In this document: piece by piece, positions 7,577-14,999 of the stretch
Numbering within the stretch: the stretch's first letter is position 1
Layout of the letters: each line of letters starts with the position of its first letter
Assembly: GCF_014648495.1 (NCBI RefSeq)
Contig: NZ_BMRF01000035.1
Location: 1-57,035 of the forward strand
Direction of reading: 5' to 3'
Length of the DNA: 57,035 nt
Origin: Actinomadura cremea
GTDB taxonomy: Bacteria; Actinomycetota; Actinomycetes; Streptosporangiales; Streptosporangiaceae
Position numbers and translations under genes: made by a program
The notes under the pieces: generated by a model
What the model was told of the DNA's origin: nothing
Database searches by the model: none
The model's input: the letters and a program-made list of their open reading frames with translations, nothing else

Positions 7577-8944
7577 TCAGTCGACCTTGGCCTGCGCCTT
7601 GCGGACCGTCACCGGCTCGGCGAGCCGCTGCTCGTCACACACCCGCTGCATCTTCGCGATGGTCTCGTCGAGCCCCGCCCCCAGCCGCTCGCCGGGGGTG
7701 AAGGTCGCCGGGAGCTTGCGCATCCCGTTGATGACGCCGATCGTGTCGTAGTGCACCGCGCCCTCGGGGTCGCACCGGTAGTCGGGCATCCGGTCGAGCA
7801 CCTGCAGGAGCATCCGCTTGAACACCGTGCGCGCGACGTTCGAGCCGATGCACCGGTGGATGCCGATCCCGAAGCTGTTGTGCCGGTTGTTCTTGCGCGC
7901 GAGGTCGATCGCGTTCGGCTCCGGGAACACCTCGGCGTCCCGGTTCGCCATCGCCCACGACAGCCAGAGCCGGTCGCCCTCCTTGAACCGGGTCCCGGCC
8001 ATCTCGCAGTCGGCGGAGATGGTGCGCCCGTCGCCCGGCGCGGGCGTGTAGAAGCGCAGGAACTCCTCGGTCGCCGAGTTCAGGAGGGTGTCGCGCTCGC
8101 GGCTGAGCCGCTCGCGCTCCTTCGGGTTCTCCGAGAGCCACTCGAGCGCGTGCGCGGTGAGGGCGGTCGTGGTGTCGAACCCGCCGCCGATGATCAGCCC
8201 GAGCGCCCCGACCTGGTCCTCGAACGGCGGCGCCTCGCCGTCGATCTTGATCCGCGCGATCTCGTCGATCAGCCCCGGCCGCGGGTTCTGCTGGATCTCG
8301 AAGAACTGGCCGACGAGATGGCGGCCCATGTCCTTGTGCATCTCGGCGACCCGCGCCGCCTCGGGCGTGTTCGGGCGCGTGTACACGGCGGCGTGCACCG
8401 GCTCGTTGTAGACGACCCAGTCCTTCATCGGGATGCCCATCATGCCCAGCGTGAGGACCGCCGGGACGATGTTGGCGAGATCGTCGACGAAGTCGATGCG
8501 GCCGCTCTCGATCTTCTCGTCGAGGCAGGCGCGCACCAGCTCGTCGATCACCGGGATCCACCGGTTGATCGCCGCCGGGGACAGGTAGGGGTTCAGCGCC
8601 TGCCGGTAGTACCGCTGCGCGGGCGGGTCCATCTCCAGGAACCCGCCGGTGCTCCCCTTCCCCCGTTCGGGCGTGGGAATGGAGATGCCCTGGTAGCCGC
8701 GCCTCTCCCCCTTGACGTCATGGTCGTTCGACACGCGGTCGGCGGACCTGGCGAGCTCGAACACCTCGCGGTTGCCCGCGGCGACCCAGTGGCCGCCGTA
8801 GGTCTCCGACCACGCGAGGGGACACTTCTCGTGCATCTCCTGCGTGATCGCCTCGAACTGCTCGCGATACTCCGGCGTGTGCCGGTCGAAATGGTATCGC
8901 CGCTGTTTACGCTCGTCGTCCTTGACGACGTCATCCGCGCCCAT
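7577..8944 (-). CDS. Cytochrome P450
   Basis: This 455-residue soluble bacterial P450 has the I-helix GGGFDTTT (253-260), the K-helix ExxR as EEFLR (293-297), and the heme loop FGIGIHRCIGS with the thiolate at Cys365. It would hydroxylate a substrate using electrons from the adjacent 3Fe-4S ferredoxin and the convergent FAD reductase. The ATG giving MGADDVV has a GGAGAAAGG leader and is preferred over a TTG five codons upstream. It is the last gene of the operon HIBADH-like, SDR, ferredoxin, P450. An SDR downstream of a P450 fits an alcohol-to-ketone step, but the substrate is unknown. Confidence 0.93.
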   Translation of the reverse strand: MGADDVVKDDERKQRRYHFDRHTPEYREQFEAITQEMHEKCPLAWSETYGGHWVAAGNREVFELARSADRVSNDHDVKGERRGYQGISIPTPERGKGSTGGFLEMDPPAQRYYRQALNPYLSPAAINRWIPVIDELVRACLDEKIESGRIDFVDDLANIVPAVLTLGMMGIPMKDWVVYNEPVHAAVYTRPNTPEAARVAEMHKDMGRHLVGQFFEIQQNPRPGLIDEIARIKIDGEAPPFEDQVGALGLIIGGGFDTTTALTAHALEWLSENPKERERLSRERDTLLNSATEEFLRFYTPAPGDGRTISADCEMAGTRFKEGDRLWLSWAMANRDAEVFPEPNAIDLARKNNRHNSFGIGIHRCIGSNVARTVFKRMLLQVLDRMPDYRCDPEGAVHYDTIGVINGMRKLPATFTPGERLGAGLDETIAKMQRVCDEQRLAEPVTVRKAQAKVD

Positions 8945-9007
8945 AGTGCCTTTCTCCAAAGTCAGTCGAGGTCGGAGTCATCGCGGTGGGAGCCGGACAC
9001 GGGGCCG

Positions 9008-9199
9008 TCAGTCTATGGAGATCGCCCTTTCGGGACACGAGTTGACGGCCTCGATGACCTGCGCCTCCTGGTCCTGCGGAACGTCCTCTTGCACGACGGA
9101 CGAGTGGCCGTCGACGTCGCGGAGCTCGAAGATCTCCGGGGCGATCATCGCGCAGAGCGTGTGGCCCTGGCACCGTTCCGAATCGACGCGCACCTTCAC
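9008..9199 (-). CDS. 3Fe-4S ferredoxin (P450 partner)
   Basis: This 63-residue ferredoxin has cluster ligands C10, C16 and C55 in a CxxHxxC...CP pattern. His13 replaces the fourth Cys of 4Fe-4S ferredoxins, which is characteristic of the 3Fe-4S ferredoxins that serve mycobacterial and streptomycete P450s. A GGAGG lies seven bases before the chosen GTG, so I prefer it over a GTG five codons upstream. It lies 63 bases before the P450 gene in the same operon and is the obvious electron donor to it. Confidence 0.93.
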   Translation of the reverse strand: MKVRVDSERCQGHTLCAMIAPEIFELRDVDGHSSVVQEDVPQDQEAQVIEAVNSCPERAISID

Positions 9200-9233
9200 G
9201 CTCTTTCCTCCCACCTGATCGTCGTCATCGTTC

Positions 9234-10094
9234 TCAGACGTGGTAATCGTGCCACTTCAGATAGCCGCCGGCATCCACTCGCATCTGCATTCCGGTCACG
9301 TACTTGGACTCGTCCGACGCGAGGAACAGAACGGTGTCGCTGATGTCGCCCGGCTCCACGTAGGAGATGGGGAACGCCTGCTGCACCGCGAACGCCGGCT
9401 CGGCGTCCTCGCGGGTCGGGTTCTCGAGGTCCGGGCGGAACGAGCGGTACATCGGCGCGCTCTGCAGCATCGGCGTGTTGCAGTTCGTCGGGTGGATCAC
9501 GTTGATCCGGATCTTCAGCGGCGCGAGGTTGCGCCCGAGTTCGTGCGCGTACTCCGACAGGGCCCGCTTGGTGAACGCGTAGCCGCTGCCGCCGGGGTTC
9601 GATCCGGGGTTCTGCACCATGCCCATGTTCATCAGCGCCGCGGCCGAGCCGGTCGCGATGATCGAGGCGCCCTCGCCGAGGTGCGGCAGCGCGACCTGAA
9701 TCGCGTTGATCGTGCCGACCAGGTTGACGTTGATGACGTCGGTCCATGCCTGCAGCGGCGGATCGCCGTGCAGGGGCGCGATGCCGGCCTGCGCGACGAC
9801 GACGTCCAGCCGCCCGAGCTCCCGCACGCCCCGCTCCACGGCGTCGGCGAGCTGCCCGGCGTCGCGGACGTCCGCCTGCACCGCCACGACGCGCCGTCCG
9901 GCGGCCTCGACCAGGCGTGCCGTCTCCTTCAGGTCGTCCGGTCCGGCGAGCTTGTAGCCGACCGTCTCGATGTCCTGGCAGAGGTCGACCGCGATGATGT
10001 CGGCGCCCTCCTCGGCCAGCCGCACCGCGTGACTGCGTCCCTGCCCGCGCGCCGCGCCCGTGACGAACGCGACCTTCCCCTCGACACGTCCCAT
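9234..10094 (-). CDS. Mycofactocin-type SDR oxidoreductase
   Basis: This 286-residue short-chain dehydrogenase has the cofactor motif TGAARGQG (12-19) followed by RSHAVRLAEEGADIIAVDLC. That stretch is the hallmark of the mycofactocin-coupled SDR group, in which NAD(H) is held tightly and re-oxidised by mycofactocin (established for the family). Catalytic residues are Ser150, Tyr172 and Lys176, with the YxxxK spacing intact. It is cotranscribed with the P450 and ferredoxin and would oxidise an alcohol, perhaps the P450 product. No mycofactocin synthesis genes are in the window. Confidence 0.9.
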   Translation of the reverse strand: MGRVEGKVAFVTGAARGQGRSHAVRLAEEGADIIAVDLCQDIETVGYKLAGPDDLKETARLVEAAGRRVVAVQADVRDAGQLADAVERGVRELGRLDVVVAQAGIAPLHGDPPLQAWTDVINVNLVGTINAIQVALPHLGEGASIIATGSAAALMNMGMVQNPGSNPGGSGYAFTKRALSEYAHELGRNLAPLKIRINVIHPTNCNTPMLQSAPMYRSFRPDLENPTREDAEPAFAVQQAFPISYVEPGDISDTVLFLASDESKYVTGMQMRVDAGGYLKWHDYHV

Positions 10095-10132
10095 TGACGT
10101 TGTCCCTTTCCTGCTCTGCCACCCGGTTTCGG

Positions 10133-10975
10133 TCAACCGGTGGTGGATGTTCTCGTCCGCTCGCCCGCGGCGGCGTCCAGCGCACCTGCCAGCGCGTCCA
10201 GGCCCCCGCCCAGCGCGCCGAGATCCGCGCCGTGCTCGGCGGAGACCCGCCGGACGACGTCCATGTCCTTGCCGAGGAACCCGCCCACCGCCGTGGCGAA
10301 CCCCGCGACCGAGCCGTGGGACGCGACGCCCGACAGCGCCCGGCTCGACGCGCTCCCGTGCCCGAGGGCCTCGAGCAGGACGGGCTCGTCGACGCCGAAC
10401 GCCGCACCGAGCCGGACCGCCTCGGACAGCAGCCCGATCTGCGCGGCGAACAGCGCGTTGTTGAGCAGCTTCACCCGCTGCCCGGCGCCCAGCGCGCCGA
10501 CGTGCAGCACGGGATCGCCGTAGCAGCCCAGGGCGGGCCGGACCCGCGCCACGGCGTCGTCGGCGCCGCCCACGTAGAGGGAGATCCGGCCGGCCGCGAT
10601 GTCGTGCGGCCCGCCGCTGACCGGGGCGTCGACGACCCGCGCCCCCCGCGCGGCGGCGCGGTCGGCGACGGCTCCGGCGGTGTCCGGATCGCCGGTGGTG
10701 TGGAGGACGACGACCGACCCGCGCGGCATCCGGTCCGTCAGCGGGCCGTCGACGCACACGTCCCGGACCTGGGCGTCGTCGAAGACGCACACCAGGACGG
10801 CGTCCGCGTCCTCCCCGGCGGCCGCGACGTCGGCGACGGGATGCGCGCCGTCCGCGGCGAGCGCCGCTCGCGCCTCGGCCGTCCGGCCCAGCACGCGGAC
10901 CTCGTGACCGGCCCGGACGAGGCGGCCCACCATCGGGCGGCCCATCCGGCCGGCTCCGACGAATCCGAGGCGCAT
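10133..10975 (-). CDS. NAD(P)-dependent beta-hydroxyacid dehydrogenase (HIBADH family), copy 1
   Basis: This 280-residue protein has the Rossmann motif GFVGAGRMGRPM (residues 4-15), the DAPVSGG substrate loop (117-122), and the catalytic Lys169 in GQRVKLLNN. The family oxidises beta-hydroxyacids such as 3-hydroxyisobutyrate or reduces the matching semialdehydes; 6-phosphogluconate-like and imine-reductase relatives also exist. An AGGAG supports the internal ATG (MRLGFVG) over a start seven codons upstream. It is the first gene of the P450 operon. Two relatives follow within 4 kb, and this one is most like the 11.6-kb copy. Confidence 0.88.
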   Translation of the reverse strand: MRLGFVGAGRMGRPMVGRLVRAGHEVRVLGRTAEARAALAADGAHPVADVAAAGEDADAVLVCVFDDAQVRDVCVDGPLTDRMPRGSVVVLHTTGDPDTAGAVADRAAARGARVVDAPVSGGPHDIAAGRISLYVGGADDAVARVRPALGCYGDPVLHVGALGAGQRVKLLNNALFAAQIGLLSEAVRLGAAFGVDEPVLLEALGHGSASSRALSGVASHGSVAGFATAVGGFLGKDMDVVRRVSAEHGADLGALGGGLDALAGALDAAAGERTRTSTTG

Positions 10976-11577
10976 CGGCGGCTCCTGTTCGCGCATGGTC
11001 GTCGCATCGGTCGCGGCGAGCGCGGCCGGACGACGTCGATCCCCCGGTGGGGAGACTCAGGTGACCGCGACACTAGCCACGCTCAACCATTTGAGCAATA
11101 GGTCACCCTGGTGAACGCCCATTCAAAGTATTGATCGACCTTCTTCGCGTGCGCGGAGACCGCCTCGGCGGCGACGCCTCGCCTGAGGCATGTCGGTGCT
11201 GGTCAGAGGTGTGCCCGGAGGCCGGAACAGGCGCTCGGCGGCGGCCCGGCCGATGTCCTGGTGCGGCCTCGCGAGCCACGCCCGCGCCCCCGTCCGGGCC
11301 CGTCCGGCGCTGTTGACTGCCCGACGGCCGGGTGCTTTCCTTCGCCGTGGGCGGCCGCGGCCACGGCCGAGGACGGCCGGAGGGCCGCCGCGCGTGCGGC
11401 GCGCCCGGCGACCGGCCCCCGCACGGGTGTCCCACCGCCGGGCGAGATCCGGTGCCGAGAACCGCGCAAGCGTCCGTGCGTTCGTCCACGCACCGGCGCC
11501 CCGCGCGGATCCCCGCGGCGGGCGCGGCCCGAGCCGCCGACGCCGAGACCGCAGAACCGTCCGAGGAGGAGCGCCCG
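10976..11577. other. 602-base divergent intergenic region
   Basis: I see no convincing gene here. The open frames across it have the composition of GC-rich shadows and no ribosome site. Near 11081-11114 the base composition drops and two palindromes occur: GCTCAA-CCAT-TTGAGC (11081-11096) and TCACC-CT-GGTGA (11103-11114). The likely promoters and operators of the two divergent HIBADH-led operons are in this part. The remaining 450 bases before the plus-strand gene may be a long untranslated leader or decayed sequence. Confidence 0.5.
11081..11096. promoter_or_regulatory. Palindrome GCTCAA-N4-TTGAGC
   Basis: The arms are six bases and perfect, in the AT-richer part of the divergent region upstream of the P450 operon. 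A second small palindrome follows six bases later. It differs from the TGAGAATAACATTCTCA sites, so a second regulator may act here. Confidence 0.4.
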
Positions 11578-12459
11578 ATGAGCGGACCGACAGTGACCCC
11601 ACCGCCCGGAGAGTCGCCCGAGAACGCGCCCGCCGCGAAGGCGCGCGTCGGTTTCGTCGGGCTGGGCAGCCAGGGCGGGCCGATGGCCCGCCGGATCGTC
11701 GAGGCCGGGCATCCGACGACGCTGTGGGCGCGCCGCCCCGGCTCCCTCGAGGCGTTCGCCGGCACCGCCGCGAAGACCGCCGGCTCCCCCGCGGCGATGG
11801 CCGCCGACTGCGACGTCGCCTGCGTCTGCGTGGTCGACGACGCCGACGTCGAGCAGGTCGTGGCGGGCGAGGACGGGATCCTGTCCGGGCTCGCGGAGGG
11901 CGGCGTCGTCGCCGTGCACAGCACGGTCCACCCCGACACCTGCCGGCGCCTCGCCGACGCGGCCGCCTCGCGGGGCGTGTCCGTGGTGGACGCGCCCGTC
12001 AGCGGGGGCGGCCAGGCGGCGGCCGAGGGCCGGCTGCTGGTGATGGCGGGCGGCGACGCCGCGGCCGTCGAGCGCTGCCGGCCGGTGTTCGCGACGTACG
12101 CCGACCCGATCGTCCACCTCGGCCCGCTCGGGGCCGGGCAGCTGACCAAGCTGCTCAACAACGTGCTGTTCACGGCGAACCTCGCGACGGCCGCGGGCGC
12201 GCTCTCGCTGGGACGGTCGCTCGACGTCGACCCGGCGCGCCTCGCGGAGGTCATCTCGCACGGCAGCGGGAGCAGCTTCGCGCTCGGACGCGTCGCGGCG
12301 GCGGGCGGCACGCTCGACCCGATGGCGTCCCGTGCCGGCGCCCTGCTGCGCAAGGACGCGCGGCTGCTGACCGCCGTCGCCGAGGCGGCGGGCGTTCCGG
12401 CGGGGCCGGTCATGCGGGCCGCCGACGACGCCCTGGACATCATGGACCACCGCAGGTGA
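11578..12459 (+). CDS. NAD(P)-dependent beta-hydroxyacid dehydrogenase (HIBADH family), copy 2
   Basis: This 293-residue protein has about 22 extra N-terminal residues, then the Rossmann motif GFVGLGSQGGPM, the DAPVSGG loop (139-144) and catalytic Lys191 in GQLTKLLNN. The KLLNN region, the HGSGSS/HGSASS stretch and the C-terminal RKD/GKD segment align well with copy 1, so these two are the closer pair. GAGGAGGAG precedes the ATG. The DapB-like reductase gene follows after 91 bases that contain a palindrome, so that gene may have its own promoter. Confidence 0.88.
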   Translation: MSGPTVTPPPGESPENAPAAKARVGFVGLGSQGGPMARRIVEAGHPTTLWARRPGSLEAFAGTAAKTAGSPAAMAADCDVACVCVVDDADVEQVVAGEDGILSGLAEGGVVAVHSTVHPDTCRRLADAAASRGVSVVDAPVSGGGQAAAEGRLLVMAGGDAAAVERCRPVFATYADPIVHLGPLGAGQLTKLLNNVLFTANLATAAGALSLGRSLDVDPARLAEVISHGSGSSFALGRVAAAGGTLDPMASRAGALLRKDARLLTAVAEAAGVPAGPVMRAADDALDIMDHRR

Positions 12460-12510
12460 GAGCCCGCGGGCCCGGTTCCCGAGCGCCTTGGCATTGACCA
12501 TCTCCGACAG

Positions 12511-12527
12511 TGAGATTAACGTTCTCG
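12511..12527. promoter_or_regulatory. Second copy of the TGAGAWTAACRTTCTCR operator-like site
   Basis: TGAGATTAACGTTCTCG matches the perfect palindrome near 2190 at 14 of 17 positions and keeps the TGAGA...TTCTC half-sites. It lies 24 bases before the DapB-like gene start. A shared TetR regulator for both operons is inferred. Confidence 0.55.
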
Positions 12528-12550
12528 CTATCGGAGAGCGAGGTGCCAGC

Positions 12551-13639
12551 ATGCCCGAGACGCCGCACGACGAGCCGGGTGACCGGCCGGGGAACGAACG
12601 GGACGGCCGGTCGCGGTACCGGGTCGTCCAGTGGGCCACCGGGAACATCGGCACGCGGGCGCTGCGCGCGGTGATCGAGCACCCGACCCTGACCCTGGCC
12701 GGAGCGTACGTCCACTCTCCGGCCAAGGCGGGGAAGGACGCCGGGGAGCTGTGCGGGCTCGGCCCGACCGGCGTCACCGCCACCGGCGACGTCGGCGAGA
12801 TCCTCGCCCTGCGGCCGGACTGCGTCCTGTACATGCCCCGGTCCTGCGACGTCGACACGGTGTGCCGGCTCCTGGAGGCGGGCGTGAACGTCGTCACGAC
12901 CCGCGGCGAGTTCCACCGCCCGGACAGCGTCGACCCCGACGTCCGCAAGCGGGTCGAGGCGGCCTGCGAGCGCGGCGGCGCCTCGATCCACAGCACCGGG
13001 AGCAGCCCCGGGTTCATCACCGAGGCCGTCCCGCTGGTGCTCACCTCGATCCAGCGGCGCCTCGACCGGCTGACGATCGGCGAGTTCGCCGACCTCTCCC
13101 GGCGCGACTCCCCCGGGCTGCTGTTCGACGTGATGGGCTTCGGCCGGCCGCCCGCCGACATGGACGAGGGCCGCCTGTCCCACGGGCGCCTCAGCTTCGG
13201 CCCGTCCCTGGAACTCGTCGCCGACGCGCTCGGGCTGCCGCTGGACTCCCTCGAGGCGTCCGGGGAGGTCGCGACCGCGCCGCGCACGATCCGCATCGCC
13301 GCCGGAGAGATCCGGGCCGGGACGGTCGCCGCCCAGCGGATCACGGTCGCCGGCATCCGCGACGGACGTCCGCTGCTGCGCTTCGTCGCGACCTGGTACT
13401 GCACCACCGACCTCGAACCCGCCTGGGACCTCCGCGACACCGGCTGGCACATCGCGGTGGAGGGCGACACGCCCCTGGACGTCGATCTGCGGTTCCCCGT
13501 GCCGCTCGACCGGATGGCCGCGACCACCCCCGGCTACACCGCCCACCGCGCGGTCAACGCCGTTCCGTTCGTCTGCGCCGCCGAGCCCGGCATCCGCACG
13601 ACCGTCGACCTGCCGCAGATCGTGGCCGCGCTCGGCTGA
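12551..13639 (+). CDS. Dihydrodipicolinate reductase-like NAD(P)-dependent oxidoreductase
   Basis: This 362-residue protein starts with a Rossmann unit YRVVQWATGNIGTRALRAVIEHP (about residues 21-43), which is typical of the DapB-N-like 'NAD(P)H-dependent amine dehydrogenase' family found in actinobacterial lipid and steroid catabolic clusters. Its middle section (HSTGSSPGFITEAVPLVLT) is also family-typical. The reaction of these proteins in such clusters is mostly undetermined; lysine biosynthesis is unlikely given the length and context. It is followed closely by a carboxymuconolactone-decarboxylase-like gene and a third HIBADH copy. Confidence 0.8.
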   Translation: MPETPHDEPGDRPGNERDGRSRYRVVQWATGNIGTRALRAVIEHPTLTLAGAYVHSPAKAGKDAGELCGLGPTGVTATGDVGEILALRPDCVLYMPRSCDVDTVCRLLEAGVNVVTTRGEFHRPDSVDPDVRKRVEAACERGGASIHSTGSSPGFITEAVPLVLTSIQRRLDRLTIGEFADLSRRDSPGLLFDVMGFGRPPADMDEGRLSHGRLSFGPSLELVADALGLPLDSLEASGEVATAPRTIRIAAGEIRAGTVAAQRITVAGIRDGRPLLRFVATWYCTTDLEPAWDLRDTGWHIAVEGDTPLDVDLRFPVPLDRMAATTPGYTAHRAVNAVPFVCAAEPGIRTTVDLPQIVAALG

Positions 13640-13680
13640 GCACGGCCGTCCCCGACCCCCTCCAGTCCGAGGAGCAGCCC

Positions 13681-14097
13681 TTGAGCGTCACCGACGCGAA
13701 CCCGTCCCGTTTCGAACAGGGCCTGGCGACCCGCCGGGAGGTGCTCGGCACCGCGCACGTGGAGCGTTCCATGGCCGCGGTGAGCGAGTTCGCCCGGCCC
13801 GTCCAGGAACTGGTCACCGAGTACTGCTGGGGCGCGGTGTGGACCCGCGACGGCCTGGACCGGCGCACCCGCAGCCTGATCAACCTCGGGATGCTGACGG
13901 CGCTGGGCCGCGACCACGAGCTGGCGGTGCACGTCCGCGCGGCGGTCACCAACGGCTGCACGGTCGAGGAGATCCGGGAGGCGCTGCTCCAGACGGCGGT
14001 GTACTGCGGCGTCCCGGCGGCGATGCAGTCGTTCCGCATCGCCGAGCGGGCGCTCGAGGAGCTGCGCGACGAGGAGGGACGGCGGGACGATGAGTGA
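13681..14097 (+). CDS. Carboxymuconolactone decarboxylase-family protein
   Basis: This 138-residue CMD-fold protein has the family core RTRSLINLGMLTALGRDHELAVHVRAAVTNGCTVEEIREALLQTAVYCGVPAA. PcaC enzymes of this size decarboxylate gamma-carboxymuconolactone in the beta-ketoadipate pathway, but many relatives have other roles, including AhpD-like peroxidase activity; the CxxC of AhpD is absent. A TTG start is chosen because GAGGAG precedes it at good distance and no other start fits. Its end overlaps the next gene by eight bases. Confidence 0.85.
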   Translation: MSVTDANPSRFEQGLATRREVLGTAHVERSMAAVSEFARPVQELVTEYCWGAVWTRDGLDRRTRSLINLGMLTALGRDHELAVHVRAAVTNGCTVEEIREALLQTAVYCGVPAAMQSFRIAERALEELRDEEGRRDDE

Positions 14098-14989
14098 GCG
14101 CGCACCGATCCGGACGGTCGGGTTCGTGGGCCTCGGTCACATGGGGCGGCCGATGTCCGGGCGGCTGGCGGAGGCCGGGCTGCGGGTCCTCGGCCACGAC
14201 CCGGCGCCGCCGCCCGCCGACGAGATCCCGGCCGGCCTCGTGCTCGTGGCGTCGGCGGCCGACGCCGCCCGCGGTGCCGACGCCGTCGTGCTGATGCTGC
14301 CGAACAGCGACATCGTCGAGGGCGTCGTCGACGGCCTGCTCGACGTGCTGGAGGTGGGCGCGACGCTGATCGACATGGGGTCGAGCCGCCCCCTGTCCAC
14401 GCGGGAGATCGCGGCCCGCGCGGCGGACCGCGGCGTCGCGTTCGTGGACGCGCCGGTCTCCGGCGGGGTGAAGGGCGCCGAGGGCGGGACGCTCACGGTG
14501 ATGGCCGGTGGCGCCGCCGCCGACGTGGCACGCGTCCGTCCGGTCCTGGACGTGCTGGGCGGCGCCGTCGTGCACGCCGGCGACATCGGGGCGGGGCACG
14601 CGCTGAAGGCGTTCAACAACCTCCTGTCGGCCTCCCACCTGCTGGCGACCGCCGAGGTCATGCGGGCCGGGAGCCGCTTCGGCCTCGACCCGGCGGTGAT
14701 GATCGAGGCCATCAACAGGTCGAGCGGCCGCTGCGCGTCCACCGAGGCCAAGTGGCCGAACTTCGTCCTCACCGACCGCTACGACTCCGGGTTCGGGCTG
14801 GCGCTGATGCTCAAGGACATGCGGATCGCGGCCGAGCTGGCCGAGGCGCAGGGCGAGCCGCTGCCGTTCGGGCGGGCCGCCGTGGACCTGTGGGCGGCCG
14901 CCGCCGAGGACCTCGGCCCGGAGGCGGACCAGACCGACATCGCCCGGTGGCACGGCCGGGCCCGGCCGGACGGCGGGTTCGCACGATAA
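14090..14989 (+). CDS. NAD(P)-dependent beta-hydroxyacid dehydrogenase (HIBADH family), copy 3
   Basis: This 299-residue protein is nearer to classic 3-hydroxyisobutyrate dehydrogenase: GFVGLGHMGRPMSGRL (11-26), the DAPVSGGVKGAEGGTLTVMAGG loop, Lys173 in GHALKAFNN, and a full C-terminal helical domain. It would oxidise a beta-hydroxyacid with NAD(P). Its start overlaps the CMD-like gene by eight bases, so it belongs to the DapB-like/CMD operon. It is less like the other two copies, so the trio did not arise by one recent tandem duplication. Confidence 0.88.
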   Translation: MSERAPIRTVGFVGLGHMGRPMSGRLAEAGLRVLGHDPAPPPADEIPAGLVLVASAADAARGADAVVLMLPNSDIVEGVVDGLLDVLEVGATLIDMGSSRPLSTREIAARAADRGVAFVDAPVSGGVKGAEGGTLTVMAGGAAADVARVRPVLDVLGGAVVHAGDIGAGHALKAFNNLLSASHLLATAEVMRAGSRFGLDPAVMIEAINRSSGRCASTEAKWPNFVLTDRYDSGFGLALMLKDMRIAAELAEAQGEPLPFGRAAVDLWAAAAEDLGPEADQTDIARWHGRARPDGGFAR

Positions 14990-14999
14990 CGTCGGAGCC

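Noticed and set aside
7502-9343. A 613-codon plus-strand frame across the P450 and ferredoxin genes
   Set aside because: The opposite strand has unmistakable P450 and ferredoxin motifs. The plus-strand translation has low-complexity Arg/Val/Asp/His composition typical of antisense frames in GC-rich DNA.
11203-13527. A 774-codon open frame on the minus strand
   Set aside because: It runs antisense to two well-supported genes (HIBADH copy 2 and the DapB-like reductase), is rich in Ser, Arg, Pro and Ala with no recognisable domain, and has no ribosome site. It is a GC-bias shadow.
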